Assembly (NCBI GenBank): GCA_016178305.1 | Contig: JACOTM010000122.1 | Location: forward strand, 1 to 64,000 | Origin: Flavobacteriia bacterium | Lineage (GTDB): Bacteria; Bacteroidota; Bacteroidia; Flavobacteriales_D; Crocinitomicaceae | Reading direction: 5' to 3' | Length of the DNA: 64,000 bases | Shown here: positions 27,121-35,457 of the stretch, in pieces | How positions within the stretch are numbered: position 1 is the stretch's first letter | How the letters are laid out: the number at the start of each line of letters is the position of its first letter | Made by a program: the position numbers and the translations under genes | Notes under the pieces: generated by a model | Database searches by the model: none | The model's input: the letters and a program-made list of their open reading frames with translations, nothing else | What the model was told of the DNA's origin: nothing

Positions 27121-28463
27121 TAACGATTAAATAAAAGACGTTCTCCAAATTCATTTTCTATAATCTTTCCTTCAGAATAAACTAAATTTCCATTCACAAA
27201 TGTTTTATCGATCACATGATTGAATTCAATTCCTTCAAATGGAGACCAGCCACATTGATAAAGAATATTATCCTTTGATACTCGTTCTGAACTTCCTGGA
27301 TCGATTATAACTAAATCTGCAAAGTATCCTTCTCGAATAAAACCTCTGTCTTCAATTTGAAATAAAACAGCTGGATTGTGCGCCATTTTTTCAACAACTT
27401 TCTCATAAGTTATCTTCCCCTCTTTCACTTTTTGTAACATTGCTAACAATGCATGTTGAACCAAAGGTCCTCCTGAAGGTGCTTTGGAATAAGGTTGAGA
27501 TTTTTCTTCAATTGTATGAGGTGCATGGTCTGTTGCGATTACATCAATTCGATTATCTAAGACAGCTTGCCAAATCGCTTCTCGATCGGATGCTAACTTA
27601 ACCGCTGGATTCCACTTAATCCAATTTCCTTTTTCTTTGTAATCATCTGCCGAAAACCATAAGTGGTGAACACAAGCTTCAGCAGTGATTAATTTTTCAG
27701 AAAGATTTACAGAATTATCAAATAAAGCTAATTCTTTTTCTGTTGAAATATGTAAAATATGTAATCGTGTACCGTGCTTCTTTGCTAAATTTACAGCCAT
27801 AGAAGACGACAAATAACACGCTTCTGCATTTCGAATTAATGGATGACATTCAACAGGAATATCTTCTCCATAAATTTCTTTATAATAGGCTGTATTTTTT
27901 TGAATAGTTGCTTCATCTTCGCAATGTGTCGCTATTAACATTGGGGAGACTTTCGAAAATAAATTATTAAGCGTAAATTCATTATCAACAAGCATATTAC
28001 CCGTTGAAGATCCCATAAACACTTTTATTCCACAAACATTTCTACGGTTCGTTTTTAACACCTCTTCGATGTTGTCATTCGAAGCCCCCATAAAAAAAGA
28101 ATAATTTGCCACAGAACTTCGTGAAGCAATTTGATATTTATCCTCCAATAACGCTTGATTCAAAGTATTTGGTACAGTATTTGGCATTTCCATAAACGAG
28201 GTAATTCCTCCTGCAACAGCAGCTTTGGATTCAGAATAAATAGTCGCTTTATGAATTAATCCAGGTTCTCTAAAATGAACTTGGTCATCAATACATCCTG
28301 GAAATATTAATTTACCTTCAACATTAATTTCAGTAGCATTTGCTTCATTTGAAATTGACGAAACAATTTTTTCGATGCGGTTATTTCGAATTAAAATATC
28401 TGCTACAATTTGTTTGCCTTCATTAACAATTGTACCACCTTTTAATAGAATTAATTCACTCAT
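27120..28463 (-). CDS. pyrC: Dihydroorotase
   Basis: Amidohydrolase of 447 residues that closes carbamoyl-aspartate to dihydroorotate in pyrimidine synthesis. I start it at ATG 28463 (MSELILLKGG) because this gives the ATGA overlap with the upstream gene; a start at 28487 would add eight residues. Metal ligands are visible: DQVHFREPG (His-x-x-Arg pattern), the carboxylated Lys region GIKVFMGSSTGN, ATHCED, HILHIST and ATDHAPH. It is the type I-like form close to PyrC/AllB of Bacteroidota. Allantoinase is the main alternative, less likely given the operon and the family stretch SGGPLVQH. Confidence 0.88.
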   Translation of the reverse strand: MSELILLKGGTIVNEGKQIVADILIRNNRIEKIVSSISNEANATEINVEGKLIFPGCIDDQVHFREPGLIHKATIYSESKAAVAGGITSFMEMPNTVPNTLNQALLEDKYQIASRSSVANYSFFMGASNDNIEEVLKTNRRNVCGIKVFMGSSTGNMLVDNEFTLNNLFSKVSPMLIATHCEDEATIQKNTAYYKEIYGEDIPVECHPLIRNAEACYLSSSMAVNLAKKHGTRLHILHISTEKELALFDNSVNLSEKLITAEACVHHLWFSADDYKEKGNWIKWNPAVKLASDREAIWQAVLDNRIDVIATDHAPHTIEEKSQPYSKAPSGGPLVQHALLAMLQKVKEGKITYEKVVEKMAHNPAVLFQIEDRGFIREGYFADLVIIDPGSSERVSKDNILYQCGWSPFEGIEFNHVIDKTFVNGNLVYSEGKIIENEFGERLLFNR

Positions 28464-29173
28464 AATTTCATACCTCTCATTTTCCAAACTCCAAAAAATG
28501 CTTCTTTAAAAATACTAGAACTCATCTTTGAATTCCCTAATTCTCTATCAATAAATGTAATGGGAACTTCTTTTGCTTTAAATCCATGTTTCAAGGCGGC
28601 ATATTTCATGCATATTTGAAAAGCATAACCTTTAAATGTATTTCCATCTAAATTGATTTCTTCCAAAACTTTTCTCTTATAACATTTAAATCCTGCGGTG
28701 GTATCGTTAATCCCTATAAACAAAATCATTCTCACATAAACACTTGCAAAATAAGACATTAAAACACGTTTTAAAGGCCAATCTTTTACATGCCCCCCCT
28801 TGCAATAACGAGAGCCTATGCTAAAATCCGCTCCATCATTAGCACAAGCATCGTATAATCGAATTAAATCTTCTGGATTATGTGAAAAATCACAATCCAT
28901 TTCAAAAATATAATCGTATTTATTTTTAATAGCCCATTTAAATCCGTGAATATAAGCAGTTCCTAAACCTAATTTTCCTTGACGAACTTCTAAGTGAATT
29001 CGATCATTAAACTCGGCTTGTAATGTTTGTACAATCAATGCTGTTCCATCTGGAGACGAGTCATCAACAATCAAAACATGAAAATCTTTTTCGAATGACA
29101 TTACCTTTCGAATCATCTTTTCGACATTCTCTTTTTCATTAAAAGTTGGAATTATTACAACGGAATCAGACAT
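28460..29173 (-). CDS. Polyprenol monophosphomannose synthase (DPM1-like GT2)
   Basis: A 237-residue GT2 glycosyltransferase that transfers mannose (or another hexose) from a nucleotide sugar to polyprenyl phosphate on the cytoplasmic membrane face. It shows VVIIPTFNEKENVEKMI at the start, VDDSSPDGT, the metal-binding MDCDFSHNP, and the DPM1-typical IGSRYCKGG and TAGFKCYKR. No C-terminal transmembrane helices follow, as in the soluble bacterial form. Its TGA overlaps the dihydroorotase start. It is the first gene of the operon that ends with the MurG-like glycosyltransferase. Family certain; the sugar not proven. Confidence 0.92.
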   Translation of the reverse strand: MSDSVVIIPTFNEKENVEKMIRKVMSFEKDFHVLIVDDSSPDGTALIVQTLQAEFNDRIHLEVRQGKLGLGTAYIHGFKWAIKNKYDYIFEMDCDFSHNPEDLIRLYDACANDGADFSIGSRYCKGGHVKDWPLKRVLMSYFASVYVRMILFIGINDTTAGFKCYKRKVLEEINLDGNTFKGYAFQICMKYAALKHGFKAKEVPITFIDRELGNSKMSSSIFKEAFFGVWKMRGMKL

Positions 29174-29264
29174 CTTTAAAAATAAAGTACTAAAATAGTG
29201 AATTATCGAAAATCTAATTCATTCTTACATTTATTTTTTTTCCGAATTATCATTTCTTAACAAT

Positions 29265-29765
29265 TTATTGAACATGATTTGCATCAAAAAATTCATCCTC
29301 ATCAATTCCGTTATAAATCATTTGTGATTCATATCCTTTAGAAGCTAAAAAATGATACAATTTAGATTTTAATTCCCAAGGAGTTAGTTTTTTATATTTT
29401 AATTCCCTTTTTTTACGTTTGATCAGCATTAAAATCGTTTGGAAATATTCATCATCATCAATTTCTTTTAATCCTTTTTCTACAGAATAGTTGGATATCT
29501 TTTTTTGCTTTAAATGTGCTTTTATCTTAATTCTCCCCCAGTTTTTAATCCTAAATTTCCCTGACACATAAGCGCATGCAAATCTTTCCTCATCTAAAAA
29601 ACGATTAACAATTAAATCTGCAATTAATTGTTGAGCTTGTTCCTCAGAAAATTTCCATAAAATTAATTTTTGCTCAACTTCATACTGACATCGCTCTTGA
29701 TAAGCACAATAAGCTTCCAACTTTGCTTTAGCTTCTAAAAATGATATACTTTTAGTTTCTTTCAT
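29265..29765 (-). CDS. recX: Regulatory protein RecX
   Basis: A 166-residue all-helical protein of the RecX family, which binds RecA filaments and limits their activity. Marks are the three-helix repeats: RCQYEVEQKLILWKFSEE, then LIVNRFLDEERFACAYVSGKFR and the basic WGRIKIKAHLKQKKIS. Length is normal for the family. recA is not in the window. A -7 box TATTTTTG (29772-29779) ends 6 bases before the ATG. It stands between the mannosyltransferase operon and RNase G, both also on the minus strand. Confidence 0.9.
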   Translation of the reverse strand: MKETKSISFLEAKAKLEAYCAYQERCQYEVEQKLILWKFSEEQAQQLIADLIVNRFLDEERFACAYVSGKFRIKNWGRIKIKAHLKQKKISNYSVEKGLKEIDDDEYFQTILMLIKRKKRELKYKKLTPWELKSKLYHFLASKGYESQMIYNGIDEDEFFDANHVQ

Positions 29766-29840
29766 CTTTCACAAAAATAAAAAGAAGGTTGGCTTAAAAT
29801 ATGGAAGTCATAATAAATTTAGACAGATTCTTAGTAGTTC

Positions 29841-29870
29841 AAAAAAAAGCTGCCCATTCGGACAGCTTTT
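29841..29870 (-). terminator. Rho-independent terminator of the RNase G gene
   Basis: On the minus strand AAAGCTGTCC, a GAAT loop and GGGCAGCTTT form a 10-bp stem with one G-T pair, followed by a run of eight T. It lies 16 bases after the rng stop codon. Confidence 0.88.
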
Positions 29871-29885
29871 ATACATTATTATTTT

Positions 29886-31433
29886 TTAAAGGGTAATCTC
29901 TTCGTTTTTACTGTTTACAAATTTGTATTCCAACAAATGATTTTCAGTTACACCTCGAACAGGGACCCATTTTTTATATTTCATCAACCATTTTAATTGT
30001 CTTGAAATCATTCCATTTTTAAAATAAGCTTCTAAATATGGATGAACTAATAACGAAATATTTTTTTCCTTTCTATCTGTCAAAAGATAATTTAAATTAT
30101 TTTCAATTTCTTCGGCATATAAAATGGAAGCTTGAACTTCTCCAGATCCATTACACGTCGGACAAGCTTCTGATGTATTGATATCTGTTTCCGGACGAAC
30201 TCGTTGACGTGTAATTTCAATAACTCCAAATTTTGAAGGAGGCAGAATATTGTGTTTCGCGCGATCAGAAAGCATAAATTCTTTTAATTTTTCAAAAAGA
30301 ATTTTATTATTTTCTCTATCGTGCATATCAATAAAATCTACACAGATAATTCCACCCATATCTCGTAATTGCAATACTCTTGCGATTTCCTCTGCTGCTT
30401 CTAAATTTGTTGCCAAAGCATTACTTTCTTGCCCTTCTGCACCTTTACGATTTCCTGAATTGACATCGACAACATGCATTGCTTCCGTGTGTTCAATTAT
30501 TAAATATCCACCACTCGCTAAAGGAACTTTTTTTCCAAACAACGTTTTAATTTGTTTCGTAACCCCAAATTTTTCAAAAATTGGAATTTTTCGATCATGT
30601 AATTTTAATATTTTTTCTCTACCTGGTGCGATATCCGTAATATAGTCACTCATCTCTGTCATTAAAATAACATCGTTGATATGAATATTTGTGAAATCAG
30701 CATTTAGTAAATCACGTAAAATAGAAGATGTTTTATCCAATTCGCCTAAAACTCTTTTCGGAGGAGTAGCCGTTTTTAAATTAGCAAACATAAACTTCCA
30801 TTTCTCTAACAGGTTATTTAAATCCTGTTCTAATAGCTCAATTTTCTTATTTTCAGCTACAGTTCGAATAATAACTCCAAAATTTTTCGGCTTAATACTA
30901 TCCATCAAATTTTTCAATCTCGCCCTTTCTTCAGGGTCTTTAATTTTTTGAGAAATTGAAATTTTATCTGAAAAAGGTACTAATACCAAATAGCGTCCTG
31001 CCAAAGTAATTTCAGCACATAAACGCGGACCTTTACTTGAAATTGGTTCTTTAGCAACTTGTACCAAAATAGGTGAAGTACTTGAAACAATTTCATTTAT
31101 TTTCCCATCTTTTGGAATATCCTTCTCTGCTCTAAAGTAAAGTAAATCAGCTACATTCTGCTTGTTATGTAACGTTTCTTTGGTAAACTTATTGAGTGAA
31201 TTAAACTGAGGTCCTAAATCCAAATAATGTAAAAAAGCATCTTTTTCAAAACCTACATCCACAAAAGCAGCATTTAAACTCGGAACAACTTTACGAACTT
31301 TACCTAAGTAAATATCTCCTACAGCAAACTCAGTGTTCCCTTGTTCTTCTTGCAACTCAATCAATTTACCATCTCGCAACAAAGCAAGCCAAATTCCTCC
31401 TGGTCGGGAATCGACTACTAGTTCTAAACTCAC
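29886..31433 (-). CDS. rng: Ribonuclease G (Rne/Rng family)
   Basis: Endoribonuclease of 515 residues, the RNase G length, lacking the RNase E C-terminal scaffold. An S1 RNA-binding domain lies near residues 35-120 (VGDIYLGKVRKVVPSLNAAFVDVG). The catalytic metal-binding part holds VVDVNSGNR and CVDFIDMHD, and the zinc-link motif CPTCNGSGEV is present, needed for dimer pairing. It matures 16S rRNA and degrades mRNA. The gene is bounded by terminators on both sides (29841-29870 downstream, 31467-31496 upstream), so it is its own transcription unit. Confidence 0.95.
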   Translation of the reverse strand: MSLELVVDSRPGGIWLALLRDGKLIELQEEQGNTEFAVGDIYLGKVRKVVPSLNAAFVDVGFEKDAFLHYLDLGPQFNSLNKFTKETLHNKQNVADLLYFRAEKDIPKDGKINEIVSSTSPILVQVAKEPISSKGPRLCAEITLAGRYLVLVPFSDKISISQKIKDPEERARLKNLMDSIKPKNFGVIIRTVAENKKIELLEQDLNNLLEKWKFMFANLKTATPPKRVLGELDKTSSILRDLLNADFTNIHINDVILMTEMSDYITDIAPGREKILKLHDRKIPIFEKFGVTKQIKTLFGKKVPLASGGYLIIEHTEAMHVVDVNSGNRKGAEGQESNALATNLEAAEEIARVLQLRDMGGIICVDFIDMHDRENNKILFEKLKEFMLSDRAKHNILPPSKFGVIEITRQRVRPETDINTSEACPTCNGSGEVQASILYAEEIENNLNYLLTDRKEKNISLLVHPYLEAYFKNGMISRQLKWLMKYKKWVPVRGVTENHLLEYKFVNSKNEEITL

Positions 31434-31466
31434 GAAAGTCTTGATTTAAAATGTAAAAAAACAGAA

Positions 31467-31496
31467 AAACTTAGTGAACAAACATTCACTAAGTTT
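31467..31496 (-). terminator. Terminator of the 30-codon basic protein gene
   Basis: A perfect 12-bp inverted repeat (AAACTTAGTGAA / TTCACTAAGTTT) with a 6-base loop. On the minus strand it is followed by TTTTTCTGTTTTTTT. It lies 21 bases after the stop of the small gene at 31518 and before the start of rng. Confidence 0.85.
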
Positions 31497-31517
31497 AACA
31501 TTATAATAACCTATTGA

Positions 31518-31610
31518 TTATTTTTTCTTTTTGTGACGATTCTTTCTAAGACGTTTTTTACGTTTGTGAGTCGCCATTTTGTGACCTTTTCTTTTTTTAC
31601 CGCTTGGCAT
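31518..31610 (-). CDS. 30-residue highly basic protein, probable ribosome-associated protein (bL38-like?)
   Basis: ATG at 31608-31610 to TAA at 31518-31520 encodes 30 residues: it begins MPSGKKRKGHKMATHKRKK and ends in a run of Lys. About 18 residues are Lys, Arg or His. A strong promoter (31694-31725) and a perfect 12-bp terminator (31467-31496) bracket exactly this frame, which supports a real gene. From memory, nearly identical tiny proteins exist throughout Bacteroidota, and a Bacteroidota-specific ribosomal protein bL38 has been named from the Flavobacterium johnsoniae ribosome; I cannot confirm that this is that protein. Composition and size fit a ribosomal protein that binds rRNA. Confidence 0.82.
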   Translation of the reverse strand: MPSGKKRKGHKMATHKRKKRLRKNRHKKKK

Positions 31611-31693
31611 AATTATATATTTTATGATTAAACTCTAATTATTTTGTTCCTGATATTAAAACAATTATTAAAATTGCTTCATAATCGGGAGCA

Positions 31694-31725
31694 CAAAATT
31701 AAAAATTTAATCGGATAAATTACAA
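31694..31725 (-). promoter_or_regulatory. Promoter of the 30-codon basic protein gene
   Basis: On the minus strand TTG (31723-31725), 21 bases, then TAATTTTG (31694-31701): both elements of the Bacteroidota promoter at an accepted spacing. The predicted leader is about 80 bases. Confidence 0.6.
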
Positions 31726-31745
31726 TTTTAATTTAAAATCTGTAA

Positions 31746-32036
31746 TTATTTTACTTTCACACTGTTTTTCACTTCGTCCACAAACGTTTTTGCTGGCTTA
31801 AATGAAGGGATGTTGTGAGCTGGTATAATGATTGTCGTATTTTTAGAAATATTTCTACCTGTTTTTTCAGCTCTTTCTTTAACGATGAAACTACCAAAAC
31901 CTCTCAAGTAAACATTTTCCCCTTTAGATAAAGATGATTTAATTGATGTCATAAAAGATTCTACTGCTTTTAAAGCTTCTGCTCTTTCTAATCCTGTCTC
32001 TACTGCTATGTCAGCAACGATATCCGCTTTTGTCAT
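31746..32036 (-). CDS. HU-family DNA-binding protein
   Basis: Nucleoid protein of 96 residues, the normal HU length. It starts MTKADIVADIAVETGL, has the helical dimer body with VESFMTSIKSSLSKGENVYLRGFGSFIVKER, and the Arg/Lys-rich beta arm region ending in IPAHNIPSFKPAKTFVDEVK, including the Pro that intercalates in DNA. It bends and compacts DNA as a homo- or heterodimer. It is divergent from mutY with 108 bases between them, in which -7 boxes for both directions are found. HU-mutY neighbourhood is also known near ssb-gldE-gldD in Flavobacterium. Confidence 0.95.
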   Translation of the reverse strand: MTKADIVADIAVETGLERAEALKAVESFMTSIKSSLSKGENVYLRGFGSFIVKERAEKTGRNISKNTTIIIPAHNIPSFKPAKTFVDEVKNSVKVK

Positions 32037-32077
32037 TTTTTTATGATTTTTATGTTTATTCCTTAATTTTCAGGATG

Positions 32078-32085
32078 CAAAAGTA
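32078..32085 (-). promoter_or_regulatory. Candidate -7 box for the HU gene
   Basis: TACTTTTG on the minus strand, matching TAnnTTTG, 41 bases before the ATG. No clear TTG at -33. Confidence 0.42.
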
Positions 32086-32098
32086 CATTAAGATTCCT

Positions 32099-32106
32099 TA
32101 TCTTTG
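32099..32106 (+). promoter_or_regulatory. Candidate -7 box for mutY
   Basis: TATCTTTG, matching TAnnTTTG, 38 bases before the mutY ATG. It is divergent from and 13 bases apart from the HU -7 box, so the two promoters would share one control region. No clear TTG at -33. Confidence 0.42.
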
Positions 32107-32144
32107 TATAAAAAAAGTAAAATAATTTAAAAATATTCGTCTTA

Positions 32145-33179
32145 ATGACTGATTTTCACCGACTAATAACAGATTGGTATAGACAAAACAAAAGAAATCT
32201 TCCTTGGAGAAGCACCAAAAACCCTTATAAAATATGGTTATCGGAGATTATTTTACAACAAACAAGGGTCGATCAAGGTTTAAATTATTACTACAAATTC
32301 ATTCACAATTACCCAACAATTATTGACCTCGCAAATGCAGAGGAAATTGACATTCTAAATGATTGGCAAGGTTTAGGATATTACAGTCGCGCTCGAAACT
32401 TGCATTTTACAGCCAAACAAATTACTTCTGAAAGAAAAGGATTATTCCCTGATTCGTATCAAGAAATATTAAAGCTCAAAGGTGTCGGAGAATATACTGC
32501 TGCTGCGATTGCCTCTTTTGCTTTTGAATTACCTCACGCCGTCTTAGATGGCAATGTATATCGTGTTTTAAGTCGTGTTTTTGACATTGAATTAGCCATA
32601 GATTCAACAGAAGGAAAAAAAATATTCACGAAATTAACCCAAGATTTATTACCAAAATCAGATGTATCTACCTACAATCAAGGAATTATGGAATTCGGAG
32701 CATTACAATGTATCCCTGTTAATCCAGAATGTGAAATCTGTCCAATAGCAATGAAATGTTTTGCTAAAAAAAACAATACAATTCTAAATAGACCCGTAAA
32801 ACAAAATAAAATAAAAATCAAAACGCGTTATTTATATTACCTCATTTTTAATGAAAATAACTATACCTACATTGAAAAAAGAACGCATAAAGACATTTGG
32901 CAACATCTTTATCAATTTCCATTAATCGAATCTGAAAACATCATTGCCTTCACTGAATTAAAACATATAATAGCAACAAAATACAATTCTGAAATCATAC
33001 AGTACAATTCTGATTATAAGCATATTTTATCGCATCAAAAATTAATAACTACTTTTATTCATATCAATAACTTCCCTACTAATTTTGAAGAAAATTGGGT
33101 TAAAATAAAGGTCAGCGATATTCAAGATTATCCTATTCCTAGGTTAATTGAAAAATATCTTGAAGAACATGTGATTTAA
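32145..33179 (+). CDS. mutY: A/G-specific adenine glycosylase
   Basis: DNA repair glycosylase of 344 residues that removes adenine opposite 8-oxoguanine. The catalytic Glu34 lies in SEIILQQTRV; the helix-hairpin-helix LKGVGEYTAAAIASFAF is followed by the conserved Asp region (LDGNVYRVLSR). Four cysteines, 189, 196, 199 and 205, give the C-x6-C-x2-C-x5-C iron-sulphur site. The C-terminal part from about residue 225 is the NUDIX-like 8-oxoguanine recognition domain. It is divergent from HU. In Flavobacterium mutY lies beside ssb and the gld genes; here those are 27 kb away. Confidence 0.96.
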   Translation: MTDFHRLITDWYRQNKRNLPWRSTKNPYKIWLSEIILQQTRVDQGLNYYYKFIHNYPTIIDLANAEEIDILNDWQGLGYYSRARNLHFTAKQITSERKGLFPDSYQEILKLKGVGEYTAAAIASFAFELPHAVLDGNVYRVLSRVFDIELAIDSTEGKKIFTKLTQDLLPKSDVSTYNQGIMEFGALQCIPVNPECEICPIAMKCFAKKNNTILNRPVKQNKIKIKTRYLYYLIFNENNYTYIEKRTHKDIWQHLYQFPLIESENIIAFTELKHIIATKYNSEIIQYNSDYKHILSHQKLITTFIHINNFPTNFEENWVKIKVSDIQDYPIPRLIEKYLEEHVI

Positions 33180-33221
33180 TCATCTAATTAGTACTCATTT
33201 TTACATCAAAAAAAAAAATCA

Positions 33222-34853
33222 ATGATTCAAAACACAATTCTTTTTTCAATCGTTTTCCTATTGTTTTCTTCTTGTTTTAAAGGGAAACATGTGGAACTAA
33301 TTGTGCACAACGCTCAAATTCACACTATCGATGAAGCCAATCATATATATGATGCTATGGCTATTAAAAATGGAAAAATTATTGAAGTTGGACCTGAAAG
33401 ACAAATATTAAACAAATATTCATCAGACCAAGAAATAGATGCTGGTGGAAAGGATATATTCCCTGGATTTACGGATGCTCACGGACATATCTTATCGTTG
33501 GCTCAACAAAAGTTGAATCTAGACTTAACAAACTGCCTTTCATTTGATGAATTAATGGTTCGATTAGAAAAATACGAACAAAAAACACATAAAAAATTTA
33601 TCATCGGGCGTGGCTGGGATCAATCTTTATGGAATCAACAAACAATGCCAAACAATGATAAAATAAATCTATTATATCCCCAAACTCCTATTTGTCTTTA
33701 TAGAATTGATGGACATGCCGTTTTAGTAAATGACGCGTTGTTAAAATTGGCTAAAATTAATGAACACACTAAAATTGAAGGTGGTCAAATCGAATTAAAA
33801 AATGGAAAATGTACTGGTTTATTAATTGATAATGCTATCCTACCCATTTTAAAAATTCTTCCAAAATACACAACTACCGAAATTCAAGAAGCTATTTTAG
33901 AAATTCAAGATGAACTTGTACAATATGGAATTACGGGGGTTCACGAAGCTGGTATAAACAATGATGACATTGCCTTGTTTGAAAAACTAATTAATGCTAA
34001 AAAATTAAAAATCAATGTATATGCAATGCTAAATCCTTCTGAAAAAAACTTTGATTTTGCGAAAAAGAAAGGTATTTACAAAAATAAAAATCTGTCTATC
34101 CGCAGCTTTAAAGTTATGGGGGATGGAGCACTCGGTTCACATGGTGCTTATTTAAAAAAGGCATATTCCGATAAAATCAATCATTTCGGCGCTTTGACCA
34201 CTTCAGAAGATTTTATGAATCGTATTGCTTCTGTTTGTGAATTAACTGGCTATCAAATGAACACCCATTGCATTGGAGATGCAACAAACAGTCTTGTCTT
34301 TAATATCTATAAAAAATTGAATGAAATTAACAAAGATCATCGAAGCAGAATTGAACACGCACAAATAATTGACCCAAAAGATATAACATTATTTGCTGAG
34401 TATGGTGTCTTTCCTTCTGTTCAACCAACCCATGCTGTCAGTGATCAAAGATGGGTAGAAAAACGAATTGGGATAGAACGTTTAAAAGGCGCTTATGCTT
34501 ATCGTTCAATTTTAGCAAGTTATGGAATGCTGGCAATCGGAACAGATTTTCCAGTTGAAAATATTGATCCGTTTTTGACTATCCACGCCGCTGTACAACG
34601 TAAAAACATAGAAAATACACCTTTGAATGGCTTTTTACCCCAAGAATCTATTTCTTTAGATGATTGTATTCGAGGAATGACAATTTGGGCTGCTTACGCC
34701 TCTTTCCAAGAAAAACAACTAGGCTCATTAGAAAAAGGCAAAGATGCAACTTTTGTTATTTTTGAAAATAAAGTTGAATCAACACCTAACTATCAACCTA
34801 ATTTCGCATATATGACATTTATTAATGGTCAAAAAATTTATTCCGTCGAATAA
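33222..34853 (+). CDS. Amidohydrolase 3 family lipoprotein (YtcJ-like)
   Basis: Metal-dependent hydrolase of 543 residues. The N-terminus is a lipoprotein signal with Cys18 in LFSSCFKG, so it is probably anchored in the envelope. The YtcJ-type amidohydrolase pattern is clear: a short beta-sandwich start (LIVHNAQIHTIDEANHIYDAMAIKNG), FPGFTDAHGHI with the His-x-His ligands, GRGWDQSLW, RIDGHAVLVN, GDGALGSHGA, NTHCIGD, HRSRIEHAQI and GTDFPVENIDPF. Substrates of this family are poorly known N-acyl or cyclic amides. It begins 42 bases after mutY. The gene ends 10 bases before a convergent stop. Confidence 0.9.
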   Translation: MIQNTILFSIVFLLFSSCFKGKHVELIVHNAQIHTIDEANHIYDAMAIKNGKIIEVGPERQILNKYSSDQEIDAGGKDIFPGFTDAHGHILSLAQQKLNLDLTNCLSFDELMVRLEKYEQKTHKKFIIGRGWDQSLWNQQTMPNNDKINLLYPQTPICLYRIDGHAVLVNDALLKLAKINEHTKIEGGQIELKNGKCTGLLIDNAILPILKILPKYTTTEIQEAILEIQDELVQYGITGVHEAGINNDDIALFEKLINAKKLKINVYAMLNPSEKNFDFAKKKGIYKNKNLSIRSFKVMGDGALGSHGAYLKKAYSDKINHFGALTTSEDFMNRIASVCELTGYQMNTHCIGDATNSLVFNIYKKLNEINKDHRSRIEHAQIIDPKDITLFAEYGVFPSVQPTHAVSDQRWVEKRIGIERLKGAYAYRSILASYGMLAIGTDFPVENIDPFLTIHAAVQRKNIENTPLNGFLPQESISLDDCIRGMTIWAAYASFQEKQLGSLEKGKDATFVIFENKVESTPNYQPNFAYMTFINGQKIYSVE

Positions 34854-34863
34854 TAAGCTGAAT

Positions 34864-35457
34864 TTAGAGACAACAAGATTTACCATTTTTTTGAATCGGA
34901 GGACAAGGTACTGATCCATAGCTACAGTAAACACAACAATCACCTGGCTTTGGTTTCAACTTCGTTTGACAATGCTTACATTCATAAAAATAATGACATG
35001 AATCTATTGGCATTACTTCTACCGATTCCCCACCACAATTGGGACAGCAAATTGTGGACTGTAATTCGATGGTTTTAACTTGTTGTAAATTGTAAATTTT
35101 AGTCTCATAATAATTCATTATACTAGTCACCATTAACCCAATCATTCCAATATACATTAAATTATTTGTTTCAAAAACATTGAAATAATTAGTAAAAATA
35201 AATATTGAACTCAAAACCCCAACCGCAAGAGGAATCATTCTTTTGGTGTAGATAAAACTAAAAACAAAACCTATTAAAGCAATAGATGTAAAAACTAAAA
35301 AGACAAGCATCGTCGTACTTCCAAACATTTCAAAAGAACCAAATCCCAAAGCTGACCAACCAATTCCGAATATTGGAAAACAGCAGGGGGAGGTAATTGC
35401 AGTTAAAAACACTCCCGCAACACCTATTTTTTGAATAAAACCTTTTTTACTAACCAT
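34864..35457 (-). CDS. MerC/MerT-like membrane domain fused to a GDCCVxC cysteine-rich domain
   Basis: A 197-residue protein with two parts. Residues 1 to about 120 hold four hydrophobic helices; the first region carries TSPCCFPIFG, a Cys pair like those in mercury-type metal transporters (MerC/MerT). Residues about 130-197 are Cys-rich: CPNCGG, CHYFYECKHC, then GDCCVYCSYG, which is the hallmark of the GDCCVxC family (some members are selenoproteins), and a final SCCL. Separate proteins of each kind are known; here they form one chain. The gene overlaps the ATP-cone gene by 8 bases and is the last of a three-gene operon. Metal or thiol handling is the likely theme; the actual ligand is unknown. 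Confidence 0.8.
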   Translation of the reverse strand: MVSKKGFIQKIGVAGVFLTAITSPCCFPIFGIGWSALGFGSFEMFGSTTMLVFLVFTSIALIGFVFSFIYTKRMIPLAVGVLSSIFIFTNYFNVFETNNLMYIGMIGLMVTSIMNYYETKIYNLQQVKTIELQSTICCPNCGGESVEVMPIDSCHYFYECKHCQTKLKPKPGDCCVYCSYGSVPCPPIQKNGKSCCL

